The notes below the pieces were generated by a model that saw only the letters and a list, made by a program, of their open reading frames with translations, searched no databases and had not been told where the DNA came from. 64,000 bases of DNA. Source: Streptococcus infantis (GTDB lineage: Bacteria > Bacillota > Bacilli > Lactobacillales > Streptococcaceae). Below, piece after piece: positions 27,508-35,993 of the stretch. Within the stretch, counting starts at the first letter, position 1. Each line of letters starts with the position of its first letter. The position numbers and the translations under genes were made by a program. Location of the stretch: assembly GCF_019929575.1 (NCBI RefSeq), contig NZ_JAHZPU010000004.1:34792-98791 (forward strand), in the 5' to 3' direction.

Positions 27508-28781
27508 TGAAAAAAAATTGGAATGGATTTGCTAAAAAATCAATTCAAGAGCGCCTAGAGTTCGTTAAGTCTCAGGCGCTTACTACTATTGAATCCCAAG
27601 AAAGTCTTGAGCAAAATGAGAATCTCAGTCTAGCAGTTGCGGACCAACTGAGTGAAAATGTGGTAGGAACCTTCTCACTTCCATACTCAATCGTTCCAGA
27701 AGTTCTGGTGAATGGTCAAGAATACACAGTTCCCTATGTGACCGAAGAACCATCTGTAGTTGCTGCAGCTAGTTTTGCCAGCAAAATTATCAAGCGTGCT
27801 GGAGGTTTTACTGCTCAGGTTCACCAACGTCAAATGATCGGTCAAGTGGCTCTCTATCAAGTCCCAGATAGTGACCAAGCTCGTCAGGCTATTCTGAGTC
27901 AAAAGTCGGAACTGATGGAACTGGCAAATCAAGCCTATCCCTCTATTGTCAAACGTGGTGGTGGAGCGAGAGAGCTAACAGTTGAAAAAATTTCTGGTGA
28001 GGCTGACTTTTTAGTAGTTTATCTCCATGTCGATACTCAGGAAGCCATGGGAGCTAATATGCTCAATACCATGCTTGAAGCTTTAAAACCAAGTCTAGAG
28101 GCTCTCAGTCAAGGGCAAAGTTTAATGGGGATCCTATCCAACTATGCCACAGATTCTCTAGTAACTGCAACTTGTCGCATCGCCTTTCGTTATTTGAGTC
28201 GCCAGAAGGATGAAGCGCGTGAACTAGCGGAAAAAATGGTTTTAGCCAGTCAGTTTGCTCAGGCAGATCCTTATCGAGCAGCGACTCACAACAAGGGAAT
28301 CTTTAACGGAATCGATGCTCTCTTGATTGCTACTGGAAATGATTGGCGTGCTATAGAAGCGGGAGCGCATGCCTATGCAAGTCATGATGGCGCCTATCGA
28401 GGACTTAGTCGTTGGACTATAGATTTGGAAAACGAAGAGCTTATTGGAGAGATAACCATGCCGATGCCAGTTGCCACCAAGGGTGGATCTATTGGTCTCA
28501 ATCCTCGAGTCGTACTCAGTCATGAGTTGCTAGGTCATCCATCTGCCAAAGAATTGGCTCAAATTATCGTGTCAATTGGTCTTGCACAGAATTTTGCGGC
28601 CCTTAAAGCTCTTGTTAGTACAGGGATTCAGCATGGACACATGAAACTTCAGGCAAAATCGTTAGCACTTTTAGCAGGTGCGACTGAGGCAGAAGTACCT
28701 AAGTTGGTTGAAAGCTTGATTGCTGAAAAAACCTTTAATTTAGAAAAAGCCCAGACTCTTTTGAAAAAATTAAGATCATAA
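27507..28781 (+). CDS. mvaA: Hydroxymethylglutaryl-CoA reductase, class II
   Basis: This enzyme reduces HMG-CoA to mevalonate. The 424-residue protein carries the class II signatures: EEPSVVAAASFASK (catalytic Glu), the cofactor and substrate block MGANMLNTMLEAL, ATHNKGIFNGIDAL with Lys, and the late catalytic His in LLGHPSAKEL. It is translationally coupled to mvaS. The kinases of the pathway are not in this window, so they must be encoded elsewhere. Confidence 0.96.
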   Translation: MKKNWNGFAKKSIQERLEFVKSQALTTIESQESLEQNENLSLAVADQLSENVVGTFSLPYSIVPEVLVNGQEYTVPYVTEEPSVVAAASFASKIIKRAGGFTAQVHQRQMIGQVALYQVPDSDQARQAILSQKSELMELANQAYPSIVKRGGGARELTVEKISGEADFLVVYLHVDTQEAMGANMLNTMLEALKPSLEALSQGQSLMGILSNYATDSLVTATCRIAFRYLSRQKDEARELAEKMVLASQFAQADPYRAATHNKGIFNGIDALLIATGNDWRAIEAGAHAYASHDGAYRGLSRWTIDLENEELIGEITMPMPVATKGGSIGLNPRVVLSHELLGHPSAKELAQIIVSIGLAQNFAALKALVSTGIQHGHMKLQAKSLALLAGATEAEVPKLVESLIAEKTFNLEKAQTLLKKLRS

Positions 28782-28782
28782 G

Positions 28783-28816
28783 AAAAACTCAGACGAATCT
28801 AGTCTGAGTTTTTTTG
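28783..28816 (+). terminator. Intrinsic terminator after mvaA
   Basis: A perfect 12-bp stem (28783-28794 with 28802-28813) is followed by a T tract. It ends four bases before the BOX element. Confidence 0.9.
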
Positions 28817-28819
28817 TTT

Positions 28820-28935
28820 ATACTCAATGAAAATCAAAGAACAAACTAGGAAGTTAGCCGCAGGCTGCTCAAAACACTGTTTTGAGGTTGCAGATGGAAG
28901 CTGACGTGGTTTGAAGAGATTTTCGAAGAGTATTA
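28820..28935 (+). repeat. BOX element, boxA-boxC form
   Basis: The segment begins TACTCAATGAAAATCAAAGA (boxA) and ends GATTTTCGAAGAGTATTA (boxC); the central boxB part is reduced to a few bases. BOX elements are the small dispersed repeats of pneumococcus and relatives. Its right end supplies the stop codon of the leftward scrR gene (28933-28935). Confidence 0.92.
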
Positions 28936-29898
28936 AATACTTTTACCTGGTAAGAGGCTGACTGGTAAGAAATAACCGGTTGTGGCAACTTTTTTTCCTT
29001 CGATTTTTTGAAGGAGTAAATCAACTGTCAGGCGAGCAATTTCTCCTAAAGGTTGTTTAATGGTAGTAAGGTGAGGATAGAAATTCTCGATAAAATAAGT
29101 TCCATCATAACCAATAACCTTAAGTTGTTCTGGAACAGAAATACCAAGTTCCTGAGCAATCTTCATTACCAAGATGGCAGTCAAATCATCCGATGCGAAA
29201 ATAGCATCTGGTTTTTGTTTGGTCAGGATACTTTTGATTTCCATTTCCTTGCGGAGGGGTGAAAAGTCACTGGAAATATTGATAATGGGAGCTTTTGGGA
29301 AGATAGAAGCAAAGCCTGCATGGCGAAGTCCAGTTGGTGAATTGGAGTTGTCATTACCTGTAATCATAATGACAGACTTAGCTCCAGTTTTCTCTAAAGT
29401 TTGAGCTGCAAGGACTCCACCAGCATAGTTATCAGAAGAAACGACAGGAATGTCTGGTGATAGGTTTCGGTCAAAAGAAATGATAGGAGCTGTTACGCGA
29501 TTGTAGTCTTCAATTCCCAAGTTATGGCTACCAGAGATAATGCCATCCACTTGATTAGCTTCTAGCATTTCAAGATACTCACGTTCTTTTTCCGAATCGT
29601 GCTCACTGTTACAGATGATCGTCTTGTAGCCTTTTTTGAAGAGTTCGTGTTCCAATTTGTCAATCAATTCAGCATAGAAAACATGGCTGATTTTTGGGAA
29701 AATCAACCCAATTAACTTGGCTGATTTTCCTTGAAGACTTCGAGCTAAGTTATTGGGTTTATAGCCCAGTTCACGCATAGCGTCATTGACCTTTTGAATG
29801 GTTTTTTCTGACAGATAACCTTTTTTATTGATGACACGTGAAACAGTAGTAGGGCTGACGCCAGCTAATTTTGCGACATCAGTTAGTTTTGCGACCAT
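28933..29898 (-). CDS. scrR: Sucrose operon repressor ScrR (LacI/GalR family)
   Basis: ScrR represses sucrose uptake and hydrolysis genes. The 321-residue protein has an N-terminal HTH (LTDVAKLAGVSPTTVSRVIN, about 4-23), a hinge helix with NNLARSLQGK, and a periplasmic-binding-type effector domain. Its start overlaps the 3' end of scrB by 20 bases, so it is co-transcribed with scrB. Its stop codon lies in the terminal bases of a BOX element. Likely effector, by analogy: a sucrose-derived sugar phosphate. Confidence 0.92.
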   Translation of the reverse strand: MVAKLTDVAKLAGVSPTTVSRVINKKGYLSEKTIQKVNDAMRELGYKPNNLARSLQGKSAKLIGLIFPKISHVFYAELIDKLEHELFKKGYKTIICNSEHDSEKEREYLEMLEANQVDGIISGSHNLGIEDYNRVTAPIISFDRNLSPDIPVVSSDNYAGGVLAAQTLEKTGAKSVIMITGNDNSNSPTGLRHAGFASIFPKAPIINISSDFSPLRKEMEIKSILTKQKPDAIFASDDLTAILVMKIAQELGISVPEQLKVIGYDGTYFIENFYPHLTTIKQPLGEIARLTVDLLLQKIEGKKVATTGYFLPVSLLPGKSI

Positions 29899-31333
29899 AT
29901 TCTAATTCGTAGTAAGTTCCAGTTGGGTTTCCAGATTTAATGAGGATTCCATTTTGATCTTTGTGAGGGAAGACACGACCAGAAAATACTTTTTCTCCTT
30001 TATTGATGAAAATTTCAAAGACTGAATTATCGATGAAGATATTTACAGTAGTAGCTTGGTTGTCGATTGAACATGAGCGAGTAGTTCCAAATTCTTGAGC
30101 ATATTGCTCACCTGCTTGACTGCGGTCAACGGTTACTTGGCCATTGACAAGATCGAAATTGATAGATAGCCCCTTTCCGTCTTTATCAGCAAGAAGGATG
30201 ATTTCACTTTGGCTATTAGCCTCTAAGTTCAGCTCAAGTTCGTAGGTGTTCTTAGTTTCAGAACGATTTGAAAATTCCTCTTCTGAAGCACGGAGTTCTT
30301 TGATAGCAGCTACAGGATACTGATAGAGTTTGCCATCTTTAATGGTAAGTTCCTTGACCAATGAGAAAGTCCCTTGGTGATCAAAACGATCAGATGGATA
30401 AGACACATCTGGCAAACCAAGCCAACTAACAGCAAGAGCGCGTCCATCAGGAGCATTGAAGGCTTGAGTAGCATATGCTTCGAAACCATAGTCTAGATTG
30501 TGTAGTTCAGAAACATCTACCATACGAGCATTTTCAGGATCAAAGGAAGCACCGATTTTATACATATTTGGATAGATGTTGTCATAGTCAAGAACCTTTT
30601 TATCCAAACCTTGTGGGCAGTAGAGAAGGACAGGCTGTTCTCCAACAAAGACGAGGTTCGGGCACTCCATCATATAGGCAGTACGGTCATTGTTGAAGTC
30701 CAAATCACCAACTTCTTGCCAGTTTGTATAATCGTTATCGACCGCTTTGTAGAGACGGACAAAACCTTTTTTCTCCAAGTCTTGACCACCAACGATAGCG
30801 TAGTATTGTCCTTTAAAGTTGAAAATCTGTGGATCGCGGAAGTGGTCAGTAGTATCAGCAGGTTGATCAATCAAAACTTTGTCAATTTTTTCAATCTTAC
30901 CGTCCTTATCCATCAAGGCACCAATCTGATAAGGGTGGCGAACCCAATTTTCATCACGGACATTTCCTGTATAGAAAAGGAACAATTGATCACCAAACTG
31001 CATAGCAGATCCTGAGTAAGCGCCGTGGCTATCCAGTGGAGTATCAGGTAAGATTTTTACACCTGTTTCAGTAAAGTGCACCAAATCGTCACTCTCAAGT
31101 TGAACCCAAGATTTCAAGCCGTGGGCTGCTCCAAAGGGGAAGTTTTGGTAAAAGACAATCCACTTACCATCAAAATAAGAAAAACCGTTTGGATCGTTGA
31201 GAAGTCCTTCCTTTGGTTCAATGTGATAGCTGACATGCCATGGGGATTGCGCCATCTTTTCTTGGATTTCTTTTCTTTCTTCTTGTGTCCAATCTTCGTA
31301 ACGTCTGTAACGACGTTCAGTAGTCCATTCCAT
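29879..31333 (-). CDS. scrB: Sucrose-6-phosphate hydrolase ScrB (GH32)
   Basis: ScrB cleaves sucrose-6-phosphate to glucose-6-phosphate and fructose. The 484-residue protein is a GH32 invertase: the nucleophile Asp in GLLNDPNGFSYF, the transition-state stabiliser FRDPQ, and acid/base Glu in MMECPNLVF, followed by a C-terminal beta sandwich. I place the start at 31333 (MEWTTERRYR) after GGAGGAAATAGAA; an in-frame ATG five codons upstream overlaps that site. It faces scrA across a shared operator region. Confidence 0.95.
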   Translation of the reverse strand: MEWTTERRYRRYEDWTQEERKEIQEKMAQSPWHVSYHIEPKEGLLNDPNGFSYFDGKWIVFYQNFPFGAAHGLKSWVQLESDDLVHFTETGVKILPDTPLDSHGAYSGSAMQFGDQLFLFYTGNVRDENWVRHPYQIGALMDKDGKIEKIDKVLIDQPADTTDHFRDPQIFNFKGQYYAIVGGQDLEKKGFVRLYKAVDNDYTNWQEVGDLDFNNDRTAYMMECPNLVFVGEQPVLLYCPQGLDKKVLDYDNIYPNMYKIGASFDPENARMVDVSELHNLDYGFEAYATQAFNAPDGRALAVSWLGLPDVSYPSDRFDHQGTFSLVKELTIKDGKLYQYPVAAIKELRASEEEFSNRSETKNTYELELNLEANSQSEIILLADKDGKGLSINFDLVNGQVTVDRSQAGEQYAQEFGTTRSCSIDNQATTVNIFIDNSVFEIFINKGEKVFSGRVFPHKDQNGILIKSGNPTGTYYELEYGRKTN

Positions 31334-31370
31334 TTCTATTTCCTCCATAAAATTCTACTATCTTTATAGT

Positions 31371-31378
31371 AAACGTTT
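31371..31378. promoter_or_regulatory. Candidate ScrR operator core, scrB side
   Basis: AAACGTTT in the context GTAAACGTTTCC matches the LacI-type core of the perfect palindrome at 31423-31438. It lies about 40 bases upstream of the scrB start, near a likely leftward start site. Confidence 0.55.
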
Positions 31379-31422
31379 CCTTATAAAAAAGCAAGTCTTT
31401 TACACTAAATTAACGAAAAAAA

Positions 31423-31438
31423 TGTCAAACGTTTGACA
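31423..31438. promoter_or_regulatory. Candidate ScrR operator, perfect 16-bp palindrome
   Basis: TGTCAAACGTTTGACA is a perfect palindrome with the central CG of LacI-family operators. Read leftward its half contains TTGACA, so it may also be the -35 of a scrB promoter. Confidence 0.7.
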
Positions 31439-31601
31439 GAATATAGAAGCACTATTTTATGGAAAATAATGAAAATATGAAAGTTTTTGAAAATTTTAAA
31501 GTAAGAACCTTGAGTTTATAGGGTGTTTATTGCTGCATTGATGAAAAAATAGCAAAAACAATCAAAAAATAAAAAATAGCAAAATTTTTTCTGCAAAACG
31601 C

Positions 31602-31629
31602 TTGACATATTTTTTAAACGTGATAGAAT
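31602..31629 (+). promoter_or_regulatory. scrA promoter with operator-like sequence
   Basis: TTGACA (31602-31607) and TAGAAT (31624-31629) are 16 bases apart, with an extended TGA before the -10. The flanking AAAACGCTTGAC and TTTAAACGTGA resemble operator cores, so repression would block RNA polymerase directly. The segment 31439-31601 is AT-rich, with nothing else recognised. Confidence 0.75.
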
Positions 31630-31694
31630 AATATTCGTAGGGCGGATAAAATCGCTTTCAAACAAGAAAAAATTTTATAAGGAGATTTTTGCAA

Positions 31695-33578
31695 ATGACG
31701 AATACAGAAATTGCAAAAAAAGTCATCGAAGCCTTGGGCGGACGTGAGAATGTTAACAGTGTAGCCCACTGTGCGACTCGCCTTCGTGTTATGGTTAAAG
31801 ATGAAGCGAAGATTAACAAAGATGCTATTGAGAACTTGGAAAAAGTTCAAGGTGCTTTCTTTAACTCAGGTCAATACCAAATTATCTTTGGTACAGGTAC
31901 AGTTAACAAGATGTACGATGAAGTCGTAGCTCTTGGCTTGCCAACATCATCTAAGGATGAGATGAAGGCAGAAGCTGCTAAACAAGGAAATTGGTTCCAA
32001 CGTGCCATCCGTACTTTCGGTGACGTCTTTGTTCCAATCATTCCAGTTATCGTAGCAACTGGTCTCTTCATGGGAGTTCGTGGTCTCTTGAATGCTCTTG
32101 GAATGACACTTCCAGAAGATGTGACAACTTACACTCAAATCTTGACTGACACAGCCTTTATCATCTTGCCAGGTTTGGTTGTTTGGTCAACCTTCCGTGT
32201 ATTCGGTGGTAACCCAGCCGTTGGTATCGTTCTTGGTATGATGCTCGTTTCAGGTTCACTTCCAAATGCCTGGGCTGTTGCTTCTGGTGGAGAAGTAACT
32301 GCTATGAACTTCTTCGGATTTATCCCAGTTGTTGGTTTGCAAGGTTCAGTTCTTCCAGCCTTCATCATCGGGGTTGTCGGAGCTAAGTTTGAAAAAGCTG
32401 TTCGTAAGGTTGTTCCAGATGTTCTTGACCTCTTGGTAACACCATTCGTAACACTCCTCGTAATGTCAATTCTTGGTTTGTTTGTTATCGGACCAGTCTT
32501 CCACGTTGTTGAAAACTATATCCTTCTTGGAACAAAAGCTATCCTTAACTTGCCATTTGGTCTTGGTGGTTTCTTGATTGGTGGAGTTCACCAAGTTATC
32601 GTCGTATCAGGTGTTCACCACATCTTCAACTTGCTTGAAGTTCAATTGCTTGCTGCTGACCATGTTAACCCATTCAACGCTATCATCACAGCTGCCATGA
32701 CTGCTCAAGGTGCTGCTACTGTAGCCGTTGGTGTGAAAACTAAAAATCCTAAACTTAAAACACTTGCTTTCCCAGCTGCTCTTTCTGCCTTCCTAGGTAT
32801 TACTGAGCCTGCTATCTTCGGGGTTAACTTGCGTTTCCGTAAACCATTCTTCCTTTCATTGATCGCTGGTGCAGTCGGTGGTGGACTTGCTTCAATCCTT
32901 GGTCTTGCTGGTACTGGTAATGGTATCACAATCATCCCTGGTACAATGCTTTACATTGGTAACGGACAACTTCCACAATACCTTCTTATGGTAGCTGTAT
33001 CATTCGCTCTTGGTTTTGCTCTTACTTACATGTTTGGTTATGAAGATGAAGCAGAAGTGGCTTCAGAAGCTACGACTGAACGTTTAGCTGACGAAGCAGT
33101 TACTGGTGCTGTTGTTGCACCGAGCGAAGGTGTTATTCAAACACCAATCGTTGGTGATGTCGTTGCTCTTTCAAATGTGAATGATCCAGTCTTCTCAAGT
33201 GGAGCTATGGGACAAGGTATCGCTGTAAAACCTAGTGAAGATGTCGTTTACGCACCAGCTGATGCTGAAGTGACAATTGTCTTCCCAACAGGACATGCTT
33301 ATGGCCTAAGAACAGCTAACGGAGCTGAAATCTTGATCCACGTTGGTATCGACACTGTTTCAATGAACGGTGAAGGATTCAACCATAAAGTTGCTCAAGG
33401 TGACAAGGTTAAAGCTGGAGATGTTCTTGGAACATTTGACTCAGCTAAGATTGCTGCTGCAGGCCTTGATAACACAACAATGGTTATCGTGACAAACACT
33501 GCGGACTTTGCTTCAGTAAATCCAGTTGCTTCTGGATCAGTTGCTAAGGGTGATGCAATCATCGAAGTTAAAGCTTAA
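31695..33578 (+). CDS. scrA: Sucrose-specific PTS transporter EIIBCA
   Basis: ScrA imports and phosphorylates sucrose to sucrose-6-phosphate, the ScrB substrate. The 627-residue protein has EIIB first (phosphorylated Cys26 in AHCATRLRVMV), then the EIIC membrane domain of about ten helices with GITEPAIFGVNLR. A C-terminal EIIA domain carries His in ILIHVGIDTVSMNGEGF. The ATG at 31695 follows AAGGAGATTTTTGCAA; an in-frame TTG two codons upstream is less likely. A 13-bp terminator follows. Confidence 0.95.
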   Translation: MTNTEIAKKVIEALGGRENVNSVAHCATRLRVMVKDEAKINKDAIENLEKVQGAFFNSGQYQIIFGTGTVNKMYDEVVALGLPTSSKDEMKAEAAKQGNWFQRAIRTFGDVFVPIIPVIVATGLFMGVRGLLNALGMTLPEDVTTYTQILTDTAFIILPGLVVWSTFRVFGGNPAVGIVLGMMLVSGSLPNAWAVASGGEVTAMNFFGFIPVVGLQGSVLPAFIIGVVGAKFEKAVRKVVPDVLDLLVTPFVTLLVMSILGLFVIGPVFHVVENYILLGTKAILNLPFGLGGFLIGGVHQVIVVSGVHHIFNLLEVQLLAADHVNPFNAIITAAMTAQGAATVAVGVKTKNPKLKTLAFPAALSAFLGITEPAIFGVNLRFRKPFFLSLIAGAVGGGLASILGLAGTGNGITIIPGTMLYIGNGQLPQYLLMVAVSFALGFALTYMFGYEDEAEVASEATTERLADEAVTGAVVAPSEGVIQTPIVGDVVALSNVNDPVFSSGAMGQGIAVKPSEDVVYAPADAEVTIVFPTGHAYGLRTANGAEILIHVGIDTVSMNGEGFNHKVAQGDKVKAGDVLGTFDSAKIAAAGLDNTTMVIVTNTADFASVNPVASGSVAKGDAIIEVKA

Positions 33579-33586
33579 TAAATCAA

Positions 33587-33619
33587 AAAAACGAACAAAT
33601 GTTATGTTTGTTCGTTTTT
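33587..33619 (+). terminator. Intrinsic terminator after scrA
   Basis: Arms 33587-33599 and 33607-33619 form a perfect 13-bp stem with A and T tracts on the two sides. Confidence 0.9.
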
Positions 33620-33718
33620 GATTGAATCTTAAAATTTACAGAGGAAAAACTAAAGTATTGAGCAACTTTCCTTCTGGAAATATGCTATAATAGAGAAAAT
33701 AAAAACTAGAGGTTTATC

Positions 33719-34606
33719 ATGACAAAATTATATGGAAGCTTGGAAGCGGGCGGTACAAAATTTGTCTGTGCTGTCGGTGATGAAAACTTTAACGTTGTAG
33801 AAAAAGTACAATTTCCAACAACGACTCCTATTGAAACAATCGATAAAACGATCGAGTTCTTTTCAAAATTTGATAATCTTGCAGGTCTTGCAATTGGTTC
33901 ATTTGGTCCAATTGATATCGACAAAAATTCAAAAACATATGGCTTTATCACAACTACACCAAAACCTCACTGGGCAAATGTTGACTTGCTTGGTGCCCTC
34001 CGTCGCGCTCTAAACGTGCCTATGTATTTCACAACAGACGTAAACAGTTCTGCTTACGGTGAAGTGGTAGCTCGTAACAATGCCGGCGGTCGTATTGAAA
34101 ACTTGGTTTATTACACAATCGGTACAGGTATCGGAGCTGGTGTTATCCAACGTGGTGAGTTTATCGGTGGTGTTGGTCACCCTGAAATGGGTCACTACTA
34201 TGTCGCTAAACACCCAATGGACGAGGAAAAAGAATTCAACGGTGTTTGTCCATTCCATAAAGGATGTTTGGAAGGCTTTGCGGCTGGTCCAAGCTTGGAA
34301 GCTCGTACAGGTGTTCGTGGTGAAAACATCGAACTTAACAACTCTGTCTGGGATGTTCAAGCTTACTATATCGCCCAAGCTGCAGTGAATGCGACTGTAA
34401 CTTTCCGTCCAGATGTTATCGTCTTTGGTGGTGGGGTTATGGCTCAACAACATATGCTTGACCGTGTACGTGAGAAATTCACAGCCCTACTCAATGGCTA
34501 CCTACCAGTTCCAGATGTACGTGACTATATCGTGACTCCAGCTGTTGCTGGCAATGGTTCAGCTACACTAGGAAACTTCGTTCTTGCTAAGAGCGTAGCA
34601 AAATAA
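33719..34606 (+). CDS. scrK: Fructokinase ScrK (ROK family)
   Basis: ScrK phosphorylates the fructose released by ScrB. The 295-residue ROK kinase begins MTKLYGSLEAGGTKFVCAVG (ATP-binding). It has GTGIGAGVI and the zinc/ROK block HPEMGHYYV ... CPFHKGCLEGFAAGPSLEAR. An extended -10 (TGCTATAAT, 33683-33691) lies about 30 bases upstream, so it has its own promoter despite following scrA. It converges on mntE across a shared terminator. Confidence 0.94.
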   Translation: MTKLYGSLEAGGTKFVCAVGDENFNVVEKVQFPTTTPIETIDKTIEFFSKFDNLAGLAIGSFGPIDIDKNSKTYGFITTTPKPHWANVDLLGALRRALNVPMYFTTDVNSSAYGEVVARNNAGGRIENLVYYTIGTGIGAGVIQRGEFIGGVGHPEMGHYYVAKHPMDEEKEFNGVCPFHKGCLEGFAAGPSLEARTGVRGENIELNNSVWDVQAYYIAQAAVNATVTFRPDVIVFGGGVMAQQHMLDRVREKFTALLNGYLPVPDVRDYIVTPAVAGNGSATLGNFVLAKSVAK

Positions 34607-34616
34607 GTAAAAAAAT

Positions 34617-34644
34617 GAGGTCGAGATTTATCTCGGCCTCTTTC
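34617..34644. terminator. Bidirectional terminator between scrK and mntE
   Basis: GAGGTCGAGA (34617-34626) pairs with TCTCGGCCTC (34631-34640) with one G-T pair; A and T runs flank both sides. It serves two convergent genes. Confidence 0.85.
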
Positions 34645-34645
34645 T

Positions 34646-35836
34646 TTAGTCTTTTTCTATTTTTGTTTCCTGATGGAAAATATTTTGCCAAGTTTCATGT
34701 CTGCGCCAGATGCTGGTATGAATGGTATCACCGACTTGGTAGCGGATGAGTTTAGTCTTTTGACTGATAGAAGTCAAATGAAGCTCTTTAATGGCAGAGG
34801 TTAATTCTTTTTCAGCCGTATAGGCTCCCTTATCCAGTTCTTGTCCGTCCTGGCGAATATAAATGAAGTCTTCTGCAAGTAATTCCTCCAGTTGATTTCC
34901 TTGGTCAATCAGTTGCTCTCTCATGAGCAATTTTTTATAGACATTATCTAGAATTTCATCCTCAGGGATTGGTGCTGGTTCAATATGAATGTCTGTATCA
35001 AAGACACCAAAGCGTTCTGATAACATGGATTCGACCTGATCCGCAATTTCGTGACTTTCAAAAACAGAGAGATCTGGGTTCATCTCGAGAGTAATGTCCA
35101 GATAAATGTTGCTTCCGTAAGTACGACCTCGTTGTGATTTGACCTTGCTAATCTTAGGAATTTCCATGATAGCCTTTTGGTAATCTTCTAGCAAGTGTTC
35201 ATCAAAACCATCAGAAAGGCTGAAGGATGACTCGATAAAGATATCATAAGCAGTTTTAAGAATAAAGAAGGTAATGATAATCGCAACCAACTTATCCACT
35301 ATTGGATAGTTGAAGCTACTAGCCAGGATAGCAATAGAAGTTCCAAGAGATGTCACGGCATCTGATAGATTGTCCTTAGCTGCAGCCTTGAGGGCCTTGG
35401 ACTTAGACTGCTTGCTCAGATGGGTATTGTAGAGATAAACGGCGAACATGATGATGGCAGAGATGACTCCCAGAGTCGCCCCAAGAGGGTCGATGACGGT
35501 TTGCTCTCGGCTGAGTATCTTTTGGATGGTATCACGTAGGACATCAAATCCAACGTAAAACATGATGATGGAAGTGATGAGACTTGCCAAGTCCTCGATT
35601 TTCCAGTGACCGAAGCGATGGTCCCTGTCTGCCGGTTGGCGAGCCAAACGAATCCCGATGAGAAGGGCAACATTTCCAACAATATCTGAAACGTTATTAA
35701 AACCATCAGCCACCAAACTGGATGAATGGAGGAGGTGTCCGGTCGCTAGCTTAGCTGCAGATAAGAAAAGATAAGTCAAAATGCTGATAATGGCACCACG
35801 CTCAGCTAATTTTAAGTTTGAAACCGATTGATTCAT
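34646..35836 (-). CDS. mntE: Cation diffusion facilitator, probably manganese exporter MntE
   Basis: CDF proteins export divalent metals by proton antiport. This protein has 396 residues: six membrane helices with the metal site SSSLVADGFNNVSDIVGN and DNLSDAVTSLG, the HRFGHWKIED loop, and a cytoplasmic ferredoxin-like domain (about 210-290). An additional C-terminal domain of about 100 residues looks like a DUF4440/NTF2 type. It closely resembles the pneumococcal MntE as I remember it. In pneumococcus mntE adjoins the Ca2+ ATPase gene; here three genes intervene. Confidence 0.8.
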   Translation of the reverse strand: MNQSVSNLKLAERGAIISILTYLFLSAAKLATGHLLHSSSLVADGFNNVSDIVGNVALLIGIRLARQPADRDHRFGHWKIEDLASLITSIIMFYVGFDVLRDTIQKILSREQTVIDPLGATLGVISAIIMFAVYLYNTHLSKQSKSKALKAAAKDNLSDAVTSLGTSIAILASSFNYPIVDKLVAIIITFFILKTAYDIFIESSFSLSDGFDEHLLEDYQKAIMEIPKISKVKSQRGRTYGSNIYLDITLEMNPDLSVFESHEIADQVESMLSERFGVFDTDIHIEPAPIPEDEILDNVYKKLLMREQLIDQGNQLEELLAEDFIYIRQDGQELDKGAYTAEKELTSAIKELHLTSISQKTKLIRYQVGDTIHTSIWRRHETWQNIFHQETKIEKD

Positions 35837-35951
35837 CTAACTCCCCTTCTAGCATTTTAGTATTCTTTCATTATACTGGTTTTTCAAGGAAAATTCAAAT
35901 GGAGGGGTTGGGGAGATTTGCATTGATTCAACAGATTTTTTGATTGAAATA

Positions 35952-35960
35952 TGATAGAAT
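35952..35960 (+). promoter_or_regulatory. Extended -10 promoter of the glycosylation cassette
   Basis: TGATAGAAT precedes the ATG at 35994 by about 35 bases; no spaced -35 is seen. The Shine-Dalgarno is GAGAGAG. Confidence 0.5.
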
Positions 35961-35993
35961 ATAAAGTAATCATAATTTTAGAGAGAGTTTTCC

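Noticed and set aside
31423..31438. Perfect palindrome as a CcpA cre site
   Set aside because: Catabolite sites share the AACG core, but the symmetric TGTCAAACGTTTGACA beside scrR/scrB fits a ScrR operator better; dual use cannot be excluded.
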